From Tilletia caries (lineage: Eukaryota; Basidiomycota; Exobasidiomycetes; Tilletiales; Tilletiaceae): a DNA stretch of 64,000 nucleotides. Of this stretch, positions 52,683 to 62,796 are shown one piece after another. The notes under the pieces were generated by a model that was not told the DNA's origin, ran no database searches, and worked only from the letters and a program-made list of their open reading frames with translations. The stretch's first letter is position 1. Each line of letters opens with the position of its first letter. Location: the NCBI GenBank assembly GCA_032718865.1, contig JALUTQ010000004.1, forward strand, positions 806,001-870,000, in the 5' to 3' direction. Position numbers and translations under genes: made by a program.

Positions 52683-54107
52683 TCACTGGTTGAGAAAATC
52701 ATATTTCCAGTGGAGGAAAATGTTTTTCGCGCCATTGACGTCTCGATCCGAGACTGTGAGACATCCGGGGCAGCGGTGGATTTCGCTGCCTCCAAGTCTG
52801 TGATTGACCGTGCCGCACGTTGAGCAGACCTTGGATGTCCAGTCCTCCACCACCTCGACGACCTCCATAGCTTCATTTAATCGGCTTCTGAAGCGACCGT
52901 GCGCCCACGTCATCATGGCTCTGACTGTCTTTCGCCCGATCCGCCTTTGACCTCGCCGAGACATCTGGTGCGCGTTGAATGTTGGCAGCAGCACAGTGTC
53001 GAAATTTTGCTTGAGGTAGCCACGCAGCTTCCAATGGAGCTCGTCGACCAGATGCCGGATTCTTGCACGCAGTCGATTTGCGGCGCGGCGCATTCGGTAA
53101 CGCTTTTTTGCTGTAGCTTGGGTTGATCGCGAGATCAAATCATCCAAGTGCGTACCGAGGCGGAAAAGACGCTTGTGTTCTCCATCGCCACATTTTGCCG
53201 CCATTCCCCGCAAAGGGTCGTAAATCGTGGCAAATGTCCGAACGCCGGGGTCAATGGCGCACATTTCTGGGCCACGTGCTGCAGGAACCCGCATCTTCTC
53301 TTCCCCCATGTCCTTCTGCCAAAGCAGGAACCATGACCCGTTCTCCTGCTTGATGCATGCCCCATCATGCTCCAGCGATGGAACGTCGATCCCCGTCTGA
53401 ATCTTGGTCTGGCGCTGACCTGGACCCAGACCGAAATTTGGGATCTTGAGGCATCCTCCGTCCCAGTCACGTTTCCGAATTCGGAAGGAGGAGAAGAGCG
53501 CCCGCTTTTTCCGGAACTTCAGCTCGAAGTTCGGAATTTTGCCGTCCCGAACGTCCGCCAAGCCATTCCGAAGCGCTGTATGGGCCTCAAGGCACGCCTG
53601 CTCCCTGATGCTGTATGGCACCGGAGTCACCCATGACAGGTTCATGAGGGGAAGGCCATCCTCTGTAACCGAATGTTCGCGGACGTCCGTTAAAGAGGCG
53701 TTTGGGTGAGCCTTGAGGTACGCCACCGCCCGGTTGTACGTCCACCTGAATATTCCAGCCGTTTTTCGAAGTGCCTCCTTTTGCTGTGTATTCGGCCGAA
53801 GCCGGGTGCGATAAGTCTTCAATCGCGAATTGTCTGGGCGCTCTCCAGGCCTGGTCCTCCGAGACGGCGGTGGTGGAGGCACAGCGTCGAGGCGCTGCCG
53901 GAGTGTAGCGCTCAGCTGCGTGAGCATTCCGCCGATATCTTCATCCGGCACGACTGGATGCGGCAGGTGGGCGTATTTTGGTAGAAACCAAGTATCGATG
54001 GGCGCATTATGCCACTCCGCCGCCTGTTGTGTGCCTTCTACGCTAGGCCATAGCACCGATTCTGGTGCTACTGACCCAATCCAGGGCTCAGGCGGAGGGT
54101 CGGCCAT
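52683..54107 (-). CDS. Fanzor: eukaryotic TnpB-like RNA-guided endonuclease
   Basis: An intact, intronless 474-residue frame with a strong Kozak context (CACCATGG). The layout is TnpB-like: an N-terminal extension (1-95, Pro-rich), then the start of the TnpB fold, YRTRLRPNTQQKEALRKTAG and FRWTYNRAVAYL. RuvC-I lies at CAIDPGVRTFATI (Asp286). A helical segment precedes the RuvC-II strand FDTVLLPTFNAHQM. A C4 zinc ribbon (TSKVC428-STC431 ... C446-PGC449) and RuvC-III SDRDVNGAKNI (Asp456) follow. The order D-x(125-275)-[TS][TS]xx-C4-x-RD is the published Fanzor/TnpB signature; here 137 residues separate D286 from T424. The canonical RuvC-II Glu is absent (Pro375) and Glu421 (VVEDWTSK) is a candidate replacement. 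Such proteins cut DNA guided by an RNA from their own 3' end. Confidence 0.9.
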   Translation of the reverse strand: MADPPPEPWIGSVAPESVLWPSVEGTQQAAEWHNAPIDTWFLPKYAHLPHPVVPDEDIGGMLTQLSATLRQRLDAVPPPPPSRRTRPGERPDNSRLKTYRTRLRPNTQQKEALRKTAGIFRWTYNRAVAYLKAHPNASLTDVREHSVTEDGLPLMNLSWVTPVPYSIREQACLEAHTALRNGLADVRDGKIPNFELKFRKKRALFSSFRIRKRDWDGGCLKIPNFGLGPGQRQTKIQTGIDVPSLEHDGACIKQENGSWFLLWQKDMGEEKMRVPAARGPEMCAIDPGVRTFATIYDPLRGMAAKCGDGEHKRLFRLGTHLDDLISRSTQATAKKRYRMRRAANRLRARIRHLVDELHWKLRGYLKQNFDTVLLPTFNAHQMSRRGQRRIGRKTVRAMMTWAHGRFRSRLNEAMEVVEVVEDWTSKVCSTCGTVNHRLGGSEIHRCPGCLTVSDRDVNGAKNIFLHWKYDFLNQ

Positions 54108-54633
54108 GGTGATCTGTATATAATAGATAAGAGAAAAAACAGGAGCGGTGCTGGTCAGTCTCTTGATCTAACGATGATGACGCAAAAAAAAAAAGAAAGA
54201 AAATGAAAAGAAAAGAAAAGAATGAAAAAAGGAGCGGTGCTGGTCACGTGGTTGGACTCTGCTAGTCACGTGGTTGGTCTTTTAATCTAATAATGATAAG
54301 GAGAAAAGAAGAAAAAAAAAAGATAAAAGAAACGAAAAAAACGAAAAAGAAAGAATGGCGACGAACAAAAACTACAGAACGAAAAACGGCAGAAAACAAT
54401 ACACAAAAATCTAGAAAAACAAATGAAAAACGAAAAGCATGAAAAACACTCACCTTGAACTTTCAGCGAGGGACGGATGTTAACGCCGAAGAGTATGTTC
54501 GACAGACAGTCACGTGGCAAAAGCAAACTATGAGTCGACAAGAGGGCGAAGAGCCGAAGAGGGGGGGGGGGGAAAGAGAGTCGTTCCTGGGGGTGGGGGG
54601 GTGGCTTGTTATATAGCTTCGTGGCTGCGTGGG
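54108..54633. other. A-rich intergenic region upstream of Fanzor
   Basis: No gene. It contains two GGAGCGGTGCTGGTCA words (54144 and 54231), a repeated TCACGTGGTTGG (about 54245 and 54267), and long A/G tracts. It probably includes the Fanzor promoter and one border of its element, which I could not define. Confidence 0.5.
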
Positions 54634-55186
54634 GAGAAATTTCACAGGATGACCCCCATTTTTATCTAAGTTGACAGAATGACCCTCATGTACAGAATGA
54701 CCCCCCGATTGGAACCACCACTTTCGGATGTCCAGTAAAAGCTCCGCCACGGCGATCAGAGGCTCGAACACGTCGAAACTACCTATGGCAGCGCGGCTAC
54801 CCACGCTGAAGCTCCTCCCGCTTTTTATTGACAATTCGAGAGACGCACCGTCGAGCAATGGTCGCGCACAAAAGGGCAGAACGAAGCGAACAAAGAGCGC
54901 CTCTCGGCCGAGAGAATTTTGCCTTGGAATTGACCCTTCTCTCAGCATCTACTGCTCATCTTTGGATGATTCGATTTCAATACCTTCAACGTTGTTGGCT
55001 TTGTTGTAGGCGCGCAAAGCTTTGTGCCAAACGTCAGCTGTGTTCGCCTCGTTCTGTGGTCATGGTGTGGATCAGTAGAGAAAGGTTTTTCTCTGCTTTC
55101 TGGGAGGGGGTCATCCTGTGAAGAGATAAGGTGAGGGTCATTCTGTCAACTTAGATATAAATGGGGGTCATCCTGTGAAATTTCTC
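54634..55186. mobile_element. Mutator-like (MULE) MITE, 553 bp
   Basis: Long terminal inverted repeats of about 56 bp with one mismatch (starting GAGAAATTTCACAGGATGAC) are flanked by a perfect 9-bp target duplication CTGCGTGGG at 54625-54633 and 55187-55195. A 9-bp duplication with long repeats is the Mutator signature. Inside, AGAATGACCC and AGGATGACCC words recur. No transposase is encoded. Confidence 0.9.
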
Positions 55187-55493
55187 CTGCGTGGGAAGGG
55201 CAGCCATGACGTAATGCACACAGGTCACCAACGCACAGACATCGAATACCATGGAAGCCCGTGGAAGCGAGTTTCATCCCCCCCACGGCCCCTTTCCTCT
55301 CTCTGGTGATGGTGATCTCAGACGCTGGATGAGCTCAAGCCAGCTGAGGATCAGCTCGAGCGACCCGAAAGCCACGAGCCACTCACTCTCTCACTCACTC
55401 GCCCGCGCTCACCTCTTCTCCCGCCGCCCCAGTCCATCGCATTATTCATCCAATCACGCTCCCCATCACCTCGACACCCAGCACACACACAAC

Positions 55494-55952
55494 ATGACCG
55501 CCGACGCCGCCACCACCTCCACCTCGCCCGCCATGGCTGAGCAGCACCAGACACAAGCGCAGGACTCATCCTAGGTCGACCGCGCACGCAAGTACACCGC
55601 CCAGGCCGGTCTCGAGAACCAGGTCACCTGTCGGCCAGTTCGGCGCCGGCTGGTTCGATGCGGTGTATGCGATCGAGGCTACTTGCCATGCGCCTTCGTG
55701 GGAGGGCTGCTACGGTCAGATCAAGGAGGTCCTCAAGCCCGGCGGAGTCGTGAGTCTCTCTCTTCTGTGCACGCGCGCGATGCACTCCCAGTACTGATCA
55801 CTGCTCTGCTCCCTTTTCCACGCGCGCGCCAGTTCGGCCTGTATGATTGGTGTATGACGGACGAGTGGGACGCCTCCAACCCGGAACACAAGCGCATCGC
55901 GCACGGTATCGAGATCGGCGACGGCATCCCCGAGATGCGCCGATTCGAATAG
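55494..55952 (+). pseudogene. ERG6: ERG6 (sterol 24-C-methyltransferase) relic
   Basis: The start [20 protein letters not shown] runs into a TAG and, in the same frame, straight into [17 protein letters not shown]. The whole segment between (tetrahydrofolate-like N-terminus and the SAM-binding motif LDVGCGVGGP) is missing. After another break come [20 protein letters not shown] and LKPGGV, then a proper intron (about 55750-55831) and WCMTDEWDASNPEHKRIAHG and EIGDGIPEMRRFE, followed by TAG. These are highly conserved Erg6 blocks in the right order. The C-terminal half is absent or unrecognisable (a faint DPPAFPW near 56150). ERG6 makes ergosterol by methylating zymosterol; this copy cannot work, so a functional copy should exist elsewhere. 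Confidence 0.85.
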
Positions 55953-57025
55953 GAAGGGAGAGACCCGACAGGTGTGCCAGATTGGTTGGACGGACAATTG
56001 TGCCCCTTTCCTCCGCCCGACTCCTCGCGGCTGGGCGTGGATTTGCGCGCATGTATGCACAGAAAGGAGCTGACCATGTTTCTCGCTTGCCTCCCCAGTT
56101 GCTCGCAAACCTGCATATACGCATATCCCTTTGCATCTACAGACCCTCCGGCATTCCCCTGGTCCCACAAGGGCTGGTTCGAGACCTTCGATCACTCTTC
56201 CATCCGCCGCGGTTACCAAGGTGCGCACTTCCCAGCCTCACAGCATGCTCGGCTACATACCTGATTCTGACGGAAACAACACCAATCTCCCCTGGATCGG
56301 AATCGACATCGGAAACGTCCGCGGGCGAGCAAAGAGCGCGGAATGTCCTCCAACATGGCGTGGAGTGGATGAAGGACCCCATGCATTTCCTCTTCCTGAC
56401 TTTGGAAGCGGCCCTCGGTCCTGACACCCTTTCCTCACCTTCTTTAGTGTGGGAGAACCTGCTTCGTATGGAACGACAATGGGCGGGCAAGAATCTGGGA
56501 TTCAGTCTCGACAAGTAGGCAAATCTCCTTCATCCTTCTCCGAGTGCCCTCATTCCATTCCCTACCGGATCTAAGTATCTCTTTCTCCCCTTCACAAAGA
56601 AAACCACGGCCTAACCTTCCAATTGGAGCCTGCAGCCTGACGTGGACTTACTCCTGTATTTCTATCTTTTCTCTTGATCACACACAAAGAACCTCTTTCA
56701 CTGTCCCACTCGAATTCCTTGCTACAGTAGTAGATTTGGATGTGCTTCATCATCATCTTTTTGGGAGATTGTGGGCGAAAGGCTCAGCGCTGAGAAAGGA
56801 AAGCGGAAAGCCTGCCCGTACGTACGTCGACATCTCAAGGTGCATGCTCTGAGCTCTCCAAGCTCACAGGTTCAGTCTGCGAGTATCTCAAGTCCTCATC
56901 ATTCACCCTTCGAAGGACAGAGGTTGGGTCAGGATGGGGATATCCCTTCAGACACGGGACTTTGGACCTCGGGGGGTGACATAGTACATTCCCTTTTGTA
57001 CAATTGCGGCGCAGTCCTTTGGAAA
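55953..57025. other. Intergenic, with possible debris
   Basis: No gene is supported. An open frame near 56350-56517 ends LRMERQWAGKNLGFSLDK but has no recognisable domain; together with the DPPAFPW trace at about 56150 it may be more decayed coding sequence. Confidence 0.4.
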
Positions 57026-57854
57026 TCATCGTCGCCCTCGCTGTGCCTGTTGGTACCAAGGTGCCCTACTCGTGATGGACCGAAGCATGGCTGAGGCCCC
57101 ATGCAGTCGATATTCCTAAGCAGAGGGTTACACAATCGGCACAAAGTGTCAGCGTTCAATAACCACCCTGTCTGTCGCTCACGAGTGGGAATTGGGCATG
57201 GGGCTCACCTCGAACGCCTTGCCGAGAGGTTTCCGCAGCGCTGCTACTGCTAGCAGTCCCAGCACCGTCAGCACGTAGAGCGATACTATCGTCCGATCCT
57301 TGCCGCCGTCTCGTTCTGTTCGAAAAAATGAAGATCACATTCAAATCAGCCCGGCCCAGCGACCACGTCTCTCTCAAACGAGAGCGCGCGCGCGCGTGTA
57401 TGCGTATGTGTATGTCCCAAATCAGGGTACACTCACGGAAGCACTTCGCCCAAATGTCACCCTCCCACCCCGTCCCCGTATCCCCATCACTAGCCATAAT
57501 CTTGGCCCCCTTACAACCAGGCGTACTACCGAGGGTATCCAGACAGAACTGCTTCGTGCACGTCGCGCATGGCTTGGACGGTTCTGCGGGCGCAAAGAGG
57601 GGTACGAGGGTGGTGTTGGTGCCGAAGCAGGTGCATTTGCACAGGAAGGCAGAGTCGCGCTTTGTTAATGCTTGGAGAAGGTTGGGTTGGTGTGGGTCGG
57701 CATCGGAAGAGGCTGGTATGAGGGACGCGCTCTCTTGTGGTATTCTTTGCACGTTGGCTGCTGGGATCCCGGGCAGGATGAGCGCGAGCATGAGCAGGGC
57801 CAGGGCCAGTGCGTGGCCGATGGACGGGAGGTGGGAAGGTATTCTTGTGCGCAT
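57026..57854 (-). CDS. Small Cys-rich single-pass membrane protein
   Basis: Three exons (57854-57437, 57315-57209, 57115-57026) give 204 residues. A signal peptide (IGHALALALLMLALILPGIPAA) is followed by a luminal or extracellular Cys cluster: FLCKCTCFG, PCATCTKQFC, PGCKGAK, WAKCF. One membrane segment follows (TIVSLYVLTVLGLLAVAAL) and then a short basic tail. It is therefore a type I membrane protein with a disulphide-rich head; the family is not one I can name and function is unknown. The last exon is a choice: with intron 2 spliced the tail reads EYRLHGASAMLRSITSRAPW, and if intron 2 is retained the protein stops at 57179 after VSPMPNSHS. Intron 1 contains a (CG)n run. Confidence 0.65.
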
Positions 57855-58098
57855 CGTTGTTTCTGCGGATCCACACAGGAGCAGGGTCAGTCGTGCGCGC
57901 GCATGAGCTGGAGCGTACGCTGCGACCTCGCCGCTCACCTGCTATTTACTTATGTATCTCTCACTGACGTTTCACTTCTCGCCGACCTCGTTGCTCTCGA
58001 CCTCATCGTCGCTCATTCTGAAATTCCTCAGTCAAGTCAGTGGACATGGTTACGTAATCTCTCTCTGAGATCAAATGAAGTGCATTGACTGGAGACAG

Positions 58099-59466
58099 TT
58101 ACGTCGGTGCGCCCGCCGTGCTCTTGTTGGTCCGCCTCGCCAGCGCCCGCTCCCTCGCCTTCTGCCGTGCTTCCTCTCGCTCCGTCCGCTCCTGGTCGCC
58201 CGCCCCATCTTTGACACCCATCAGCTTGATCTTCGTCTTTTCTCGCTCCAGCTCGTCTTCCGCCTCGCGTTTCCGTTGGATCTCGACCAGCTGCGCCTCC
58301 AGGTGGAACGTTTGTCGGGCTCGAGAGGCTGCGGAGTTGAACGATTGTGCTGTCGAGAGATTTCGGGAGGTCGATGATGTTGAGGCTGATCCTCTGCCGG
58401 GTGGGAGAAGTCGGGATGAAGGACTGTTGGCGTCGAGCTTCTTTTTCTTGTTGATGTGGTTGAGACCTTTGGACAACAGAGATCGGTTGTCTACGAGCTG
58501 ATTGTCGTCGTTGATCTCGACAGCGAGACCAGAGGCTCGGGCAGCCTCAACCTTGCGAGCCAGAACAGCATTTTCACTCTCCTCTTGCACATCTGCAGCG
58601 GGCAGCGTTTCATCGACCTTTTTGCCTGTAACTGCCGCGTTGGCGGCCTGGACCGCTGCGTCGTGCGCTGCGCTCTGCTCGCTGAGCAAGTTGCTGTAGA
58701 ATGCTTGTACACCTTTGCTCTTCGTCTTGTCTTTCCGCTTCGCCTCCTCTTCTTCCTCCTTCTTGATCGCCTCCATCTGTTCCCGATACGCGTCTGTGAT
58801 AAAGGCCTCCTTGTCTGCGAACTCGTCGCCCTCCGCATCCCGCTCGCGCTGGATCTTCTTTGCCTCCGCTCGTTCGTGGTCGCGTTTCCGTTGGGCAGAA
58901 GCTTCGAGGAAAGCACCGATGTACTTGGGTGCCGGACGACCTGTCTCGTCCAACATACCTGCGGCCTGCTCTGCTTCTTTCTGCTTCTGCTTGGCGGAGG
59001 CCGCTGCGGTCTTCATGGCATCGTAGACGTTGTCGTACTCGAAGATGGAGGCATCATGGGCCAGCGCTTGATCGGCCGCAAGTCTTGACGCTCTTGAGAT
59101 TGGTCCAGGCGCCTTCTTTGCTGAGTCTGTTCGCGCCGTGCTGGACGATGCCGGCTTCGAAGACAGTACCGCCTTCTTGCCCGTGCCGTCCTCCTCATTG
59201 TCCTCTTCGTCGTCGTCGTCGCCGCCGAAGACAGAGAGAGGCTTCTCCTTTCCTTGACGCGAGCTGCCTGCAGCCGGAGGACGCGAGCCGCCTGTGGGCT
59301 TCTGCAGTTGTCCGAACGCGCCGCCTTGCTCATCTTCGTTGTCGTCGTCGCCGCCGAAGCTGCGGAGCGCGCTGCCCAGGGAACTTCCGCTCGCGCCCGC
59401 ACCAATTCCCGTGCCGCCGCCGCCAGGTTTACGATTGGGATTGAGAGCGAAGGAGAAGCCGGCCAT
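58099..59466 (-). CDS. Nuclear speckle splicing regulatory protein 1-like (DUF2040)
   Basis: An intronless 455-residue frame from MAGFSFALNPNRKPGGGG. The conserved NSRP1/CCDC55 block begins DQALAHDASIFEYDNVYDAM and continues KYIGAFLEASAQRKRDHERA, then KKIQRERDAEGDEFADKEAF and ITDAYREQMEAIKKEEEEEA, a strongly charged coiled coil. The C-terminus is Lys/Arg/Glu-rich and helical (RKREAEDELEREKTKIK). In animals NSRP1 sits in nuclear speckles and influences alternative splice-site choice. An in-frame upstream Met at 59661 would add 65 residues of poor composition that lie in the shared promoter with the M13 peptidase gene, so it was not chosen. Confidence 0.83.
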   Translation of the reverse strand: MAGFSFALNPNRKPGGGGTGIGAGASGSSLGSALRSFGGDDDNEDEQGGAFGQLQKPTGGSRPPAAGSSRQGKEKPLSVFGGDDDDEEDNEEDGTGKKAVLSSKPASSSTARTDSAKKAPGPISRASRLAADQALAHDASIFEYDNVYDAMKTAAASAKQKQKEAEQAAGMLDETGRPAPKYIGAFLEASAQRKRDHERAEAKKIQRERDAEGDEFADKEAFITDAYREQMEAIKKEEEEEAKRKDKTKSKGVQAFYSNLLSEQSAAHDAAVQAANAAVTGKKVDETLPAADVQEESENAVLARKVEAARASGLAVEINDDNQLVDNRSLLSKGLNHINKKKKLDANSPSSRLLPPGRGSASTSSTSRNLSTAQSFNSAASRARQTFHLEAQLVEIQRKREAEDELEREKTKIKLMGVKDGAGDQERTEREEARQKARERALARRTNKSTAGAPT

Positions 59467-59708
59467 CGTTAATCGTTCGGGAATAGGTTGTGGACGTTCG
59501 CACCGGTGACGACATGGTTCCCAGCATGGGGTCGAAGTCGAGGAGGAGGAGGAGGAAGATGCGGACGACGACCACCATCTCGACACCGAGATCTTCGCAG
59601 TTCCTCTCTTTCTCTCTCTCCCTGCGCCCGTCGCTGCACAGCTCACTCCACCCCTTCGCACCTCTCCGCCAGCAGAGTGCCGCGCCTGTCTCTTGCGCGT
59701 AGAACACG

Positions 59709-62700
59709 ATGGCGAACAACCAGGACCGGTCTGTGCGCATCGCCAACGAGGACGATGATGCCCACGAGCGCACTCCGCTCGTCGCAGGTGAGGGTGCCAG
59801 CGCGCCCCAGTCTCGCACCCGCCGCTTCAAGAACTCAATCAGCTCCGTCTTCGAGCCCCTCGCACACCCCAACGAGCTCCGTCCTCTCGAGAAGTTCCTT
59901 CTCATCCTCGCACTCCTTCTCCTCCTCCTCGCCGCCCTCTTCATCGGTCTCTTTGCAGGTGTGAAGAGCCGTCTCGATCACTCCATCCCGCCCGGTCGCG
60001 CTCCCGGCTCGCCTGCCCCTCCCAGCCATCCCGGAGAGGGAACGCCGTGGAAGACGACCTGCGACACCGAGACTTGCGTACTTGCGGCTGCCGAGATTCT
60101 CAAGGGAGTAGACACCTCCCTCGACCCTTGCGATGACTTCTACGAGTTCACCACCGCGGGCTGGCGGAAGAATCACCCCATTCCCTCTGACGCCGGTCTT
60201 TTCGGTATCGGCCAGTGGCTCACCAAGGAGAACACCAAGGTCATGGTCGGTCTCCTCGAAGGCAGCTCTTCCACAGCACAGAACAACAACACCATCGCTT
60301 TCGGAAGTGACTCAGACGACGAGAATGTCGACAAGGAGAACCTTGCCAAGCTTCGCGACTTCTACGACTCGTGCATGGACCAGGACGCCCAGGACAAGGC
60401 TGGCGACGAGCCCATTCTCAAGCTGGTCGACGAGTTCCGGAGCCGACTGACCGTGCGCGACCCTACTAAGAAGGACATCGTCTCCTCCGACGAAGATGAA
60501 GCTCCTACTCCGCTCTTTGTTGCTCAATCCCATGAGCCTGTCCACTTCAGTCCCGTGCCTCCCAACCATCCTCCGCCGAAGGCACCTCAAGGTCACCCGC
60601 CCAAGGAAGACCCTCGCCCTTACCCGCCTCAGGGCAAACGCCAACAGAAGCTTACCCAAGCCATTGTCTGGGCTCACTCTCGTGGCCTCGGCGTCTTCTT
60701 CGGAGCTCGCATCGATGGCGACATAGGCAAAGACCCCCAGCTCGCAACGCCCCTCATCGATCCTGGCGGAATTGGCTTCCCCGACAAGGTATACTACGAA
60801 GACAAGGACGAGATCGAGTTCTACAGCTCTGTCATTGATCAGGCCTTTGTCAGTCTCGCCAAGGCACTCCATGCCCGCGAGACTGCCAAGAAGAAGCAAG
60901 GCAGCTCGGACAAGAAGCTCGAGGAGGCGATCAAGCTTGCCCGTCAGCTTGCCAAGGAAGTCATCAAGTTCGAGACTGAGCTGGCCGAAGCTCAGCCGGA
61001 TGGGATCGAGCTCTCCGACCCGATGGGAACCTACAACCCTGCCTCCCTCGCTGAATTCTCATACATGCTCACTTCCATTGACGTGCCGCTCTACTTCACC
61101 GGCCTCAGCGTCCGTCAGCCTGACCGCATCATCGTCGCCAACACCAAGTATGTCCGCCGCGTGGACTCTCTCTTGAGCCGAACCCGCGACGAGGTCCTCG
61201 AGGCGTACATCGTCTGGACCCTTTTGCGCACCTACGGCCGCGGTCTTGGTCCCAAGGCGTCCCTTCGCCAGCCGTTCAACCGCCTCGACAAGCGCGCCAA
61301 GGGCATCGAGGACGATGCGAAGGAGAACCGCGTCGGTTTCTGCCTGGACGAGATCAACCAGGCTCTCGGATACTCCGCCGGTCGATACTTCGTTCAGGAG
61401 ACGTTCTCTGCCCGTGCCAAGGCGCGTGCGGAGGAGATCATCGAGGCTCTCCGGGCCTCCTTCCTCGAGCGTCTTCCCGAGCTCTCCTGGCTCGACCCTA
61501 AGACTCGCCGTCGTGCCGAGGTCAAGGCCCGCGCTGTGAAGGTCAAGGTCGGCTACCCTGAATACCCTAACACGACGGACCCGAACAACATCCGGGCGTT
61601 CTACGCTGACTTGAAGGTGCAGGGTAAAGGACACTTCTTTGAGAATTTGGTGGCGAGCTCAATCCGGTTGACTCAACGTCCTTGGAGGAGGCTCGGCCTC
61701 CAGATGGACCCGCGACGCTGGGATATGTTCCCCTCCGAGGTCAATGCTGTGAGTTTGTCCCTTTTCTTGAGCCTTGTGCATGCAGGCGAGCTTTTCGCTG
61801 ATTGAAGCTCTCTCCTATTTCCCAGTACTACTCGCCACCTGAAAACGAGAGTGAGTTCTGGCTCTGAAGATATAAGGGAACGACCTGAATGCTGACACTT
61901 ATGTGCTGTTGAACGGTGGCGCAGTTGTCTTCCCTGCTGGCATATTGCAGCCTTTGTACTTCCACGTCGACTGGCCGGGCTACCTTCAGTTCGGTGAGCT
62001 GGGCTCGCGCTATTTCCGGGTATCTGAATGTCATGGGCTCACACTGTGATCCATTTTCTTCACAGGTGCCTTCGGAACCACCGCTGGACACGAGCTTTCG
62101 CACGCCTTTGACCCTGCCGGCCGCGAATACGACGAGAACGGCTACCTGCGCGACTGGTGGACGAACGACACCGCCGTCGAGTTCAACCGTCGGCGCGATT
62201 GTATCATTGCGCAGTACGGCAACTACTCGATGCCGCTCGAGAACGGCAAGACGCTCCCGCTGAACCCGGGTCTGACGATAGGCGAGGATGTCGCCGACGG
62301 CGGTGGACTGAGTCAGAGCTACTATGCGTGGAAGAGCACGCTGAAGGACTCGAGTGGGATTGGTCTGATGAAGTTGCCCGGGCTTGAGTACACTCCGGAG
62401 CAGCTGTTCTACATTGTGAGTTTACCCCCCTCTCCCTTAGGTGCTGTTGGCATGGTCAGGTCATGAATGACTCAAAAATGCGCTCTTCCGTTCTTCAAGG
62501 CATACGGGCTTGCTTGGGCTCGTAACATCCGACCGCAAGAGATGATCCGTCGGATCCGAACCGACCCTCACTCTCCGACCAAGTGGCGGGTGAACGGTGC
62601 GCTGCAGAATTCCCCCGGTGAGTTCACTCACAAAACATCCCCAAAAATGTTGGTAATGACATTGCTGACCTCTATGGGAACTTGTCGCACATGCGTTCTT

Positions 62701-62796
62701 GGGGGCACCCGTTCAGAGTTCGCTGCCGCCTTCAATTGCAAGATTGGCAAGGACCGGATGACGCGCACGAAGGAGGAGAGGTGTGAGATCTGGTGA
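59709..62796 (+). CDS. M13-family zinc metallopeptidase (neprilysin/ECE-like)
   Basis: Six exons (59709-61748, 61826-61850, 61925-61993, 62066-62415, 62500-62617, 62717-62796) give 893 residues as a type II membrane protein. Its features are a cytosolic N-terminus with RTPLV, a membrane anchor at about 63-84 (LLILALLLLLLAALFIGLFA), then the peptidase M13 N-domain (LDPCDDFYEFTTAGWRKNHP). The zinc site is GHELSHAFD (His720, Glu721, His724), the third ligand Glu785 in GEDVADGGG with Asp789, and the family C-terminal Cys-x-x-Trp (CEIW). The 25-nt exon 2 carries the conserved YYSPPENE. It would cleave peptides outside the cell or in the secretory lumen. An acidic/Pro insert (about 255-305) is unusual. 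It diverges from the NSRP1-like gene across 242 bp. Confidence 0.92.

Noticed and set aside
52683..54107. Fanzor2/IS607-type element with a serine recombinase
   Set aside because: No serine resolvase-like frame is found on either side; the only recombinase nearby is the tyrosine type.
59467..59661. NSRP1-like start at 59661
   Set aside because: The extra 65 residues have no conservation features and occupy the only promoter space shared with the M13 peptidase gene.
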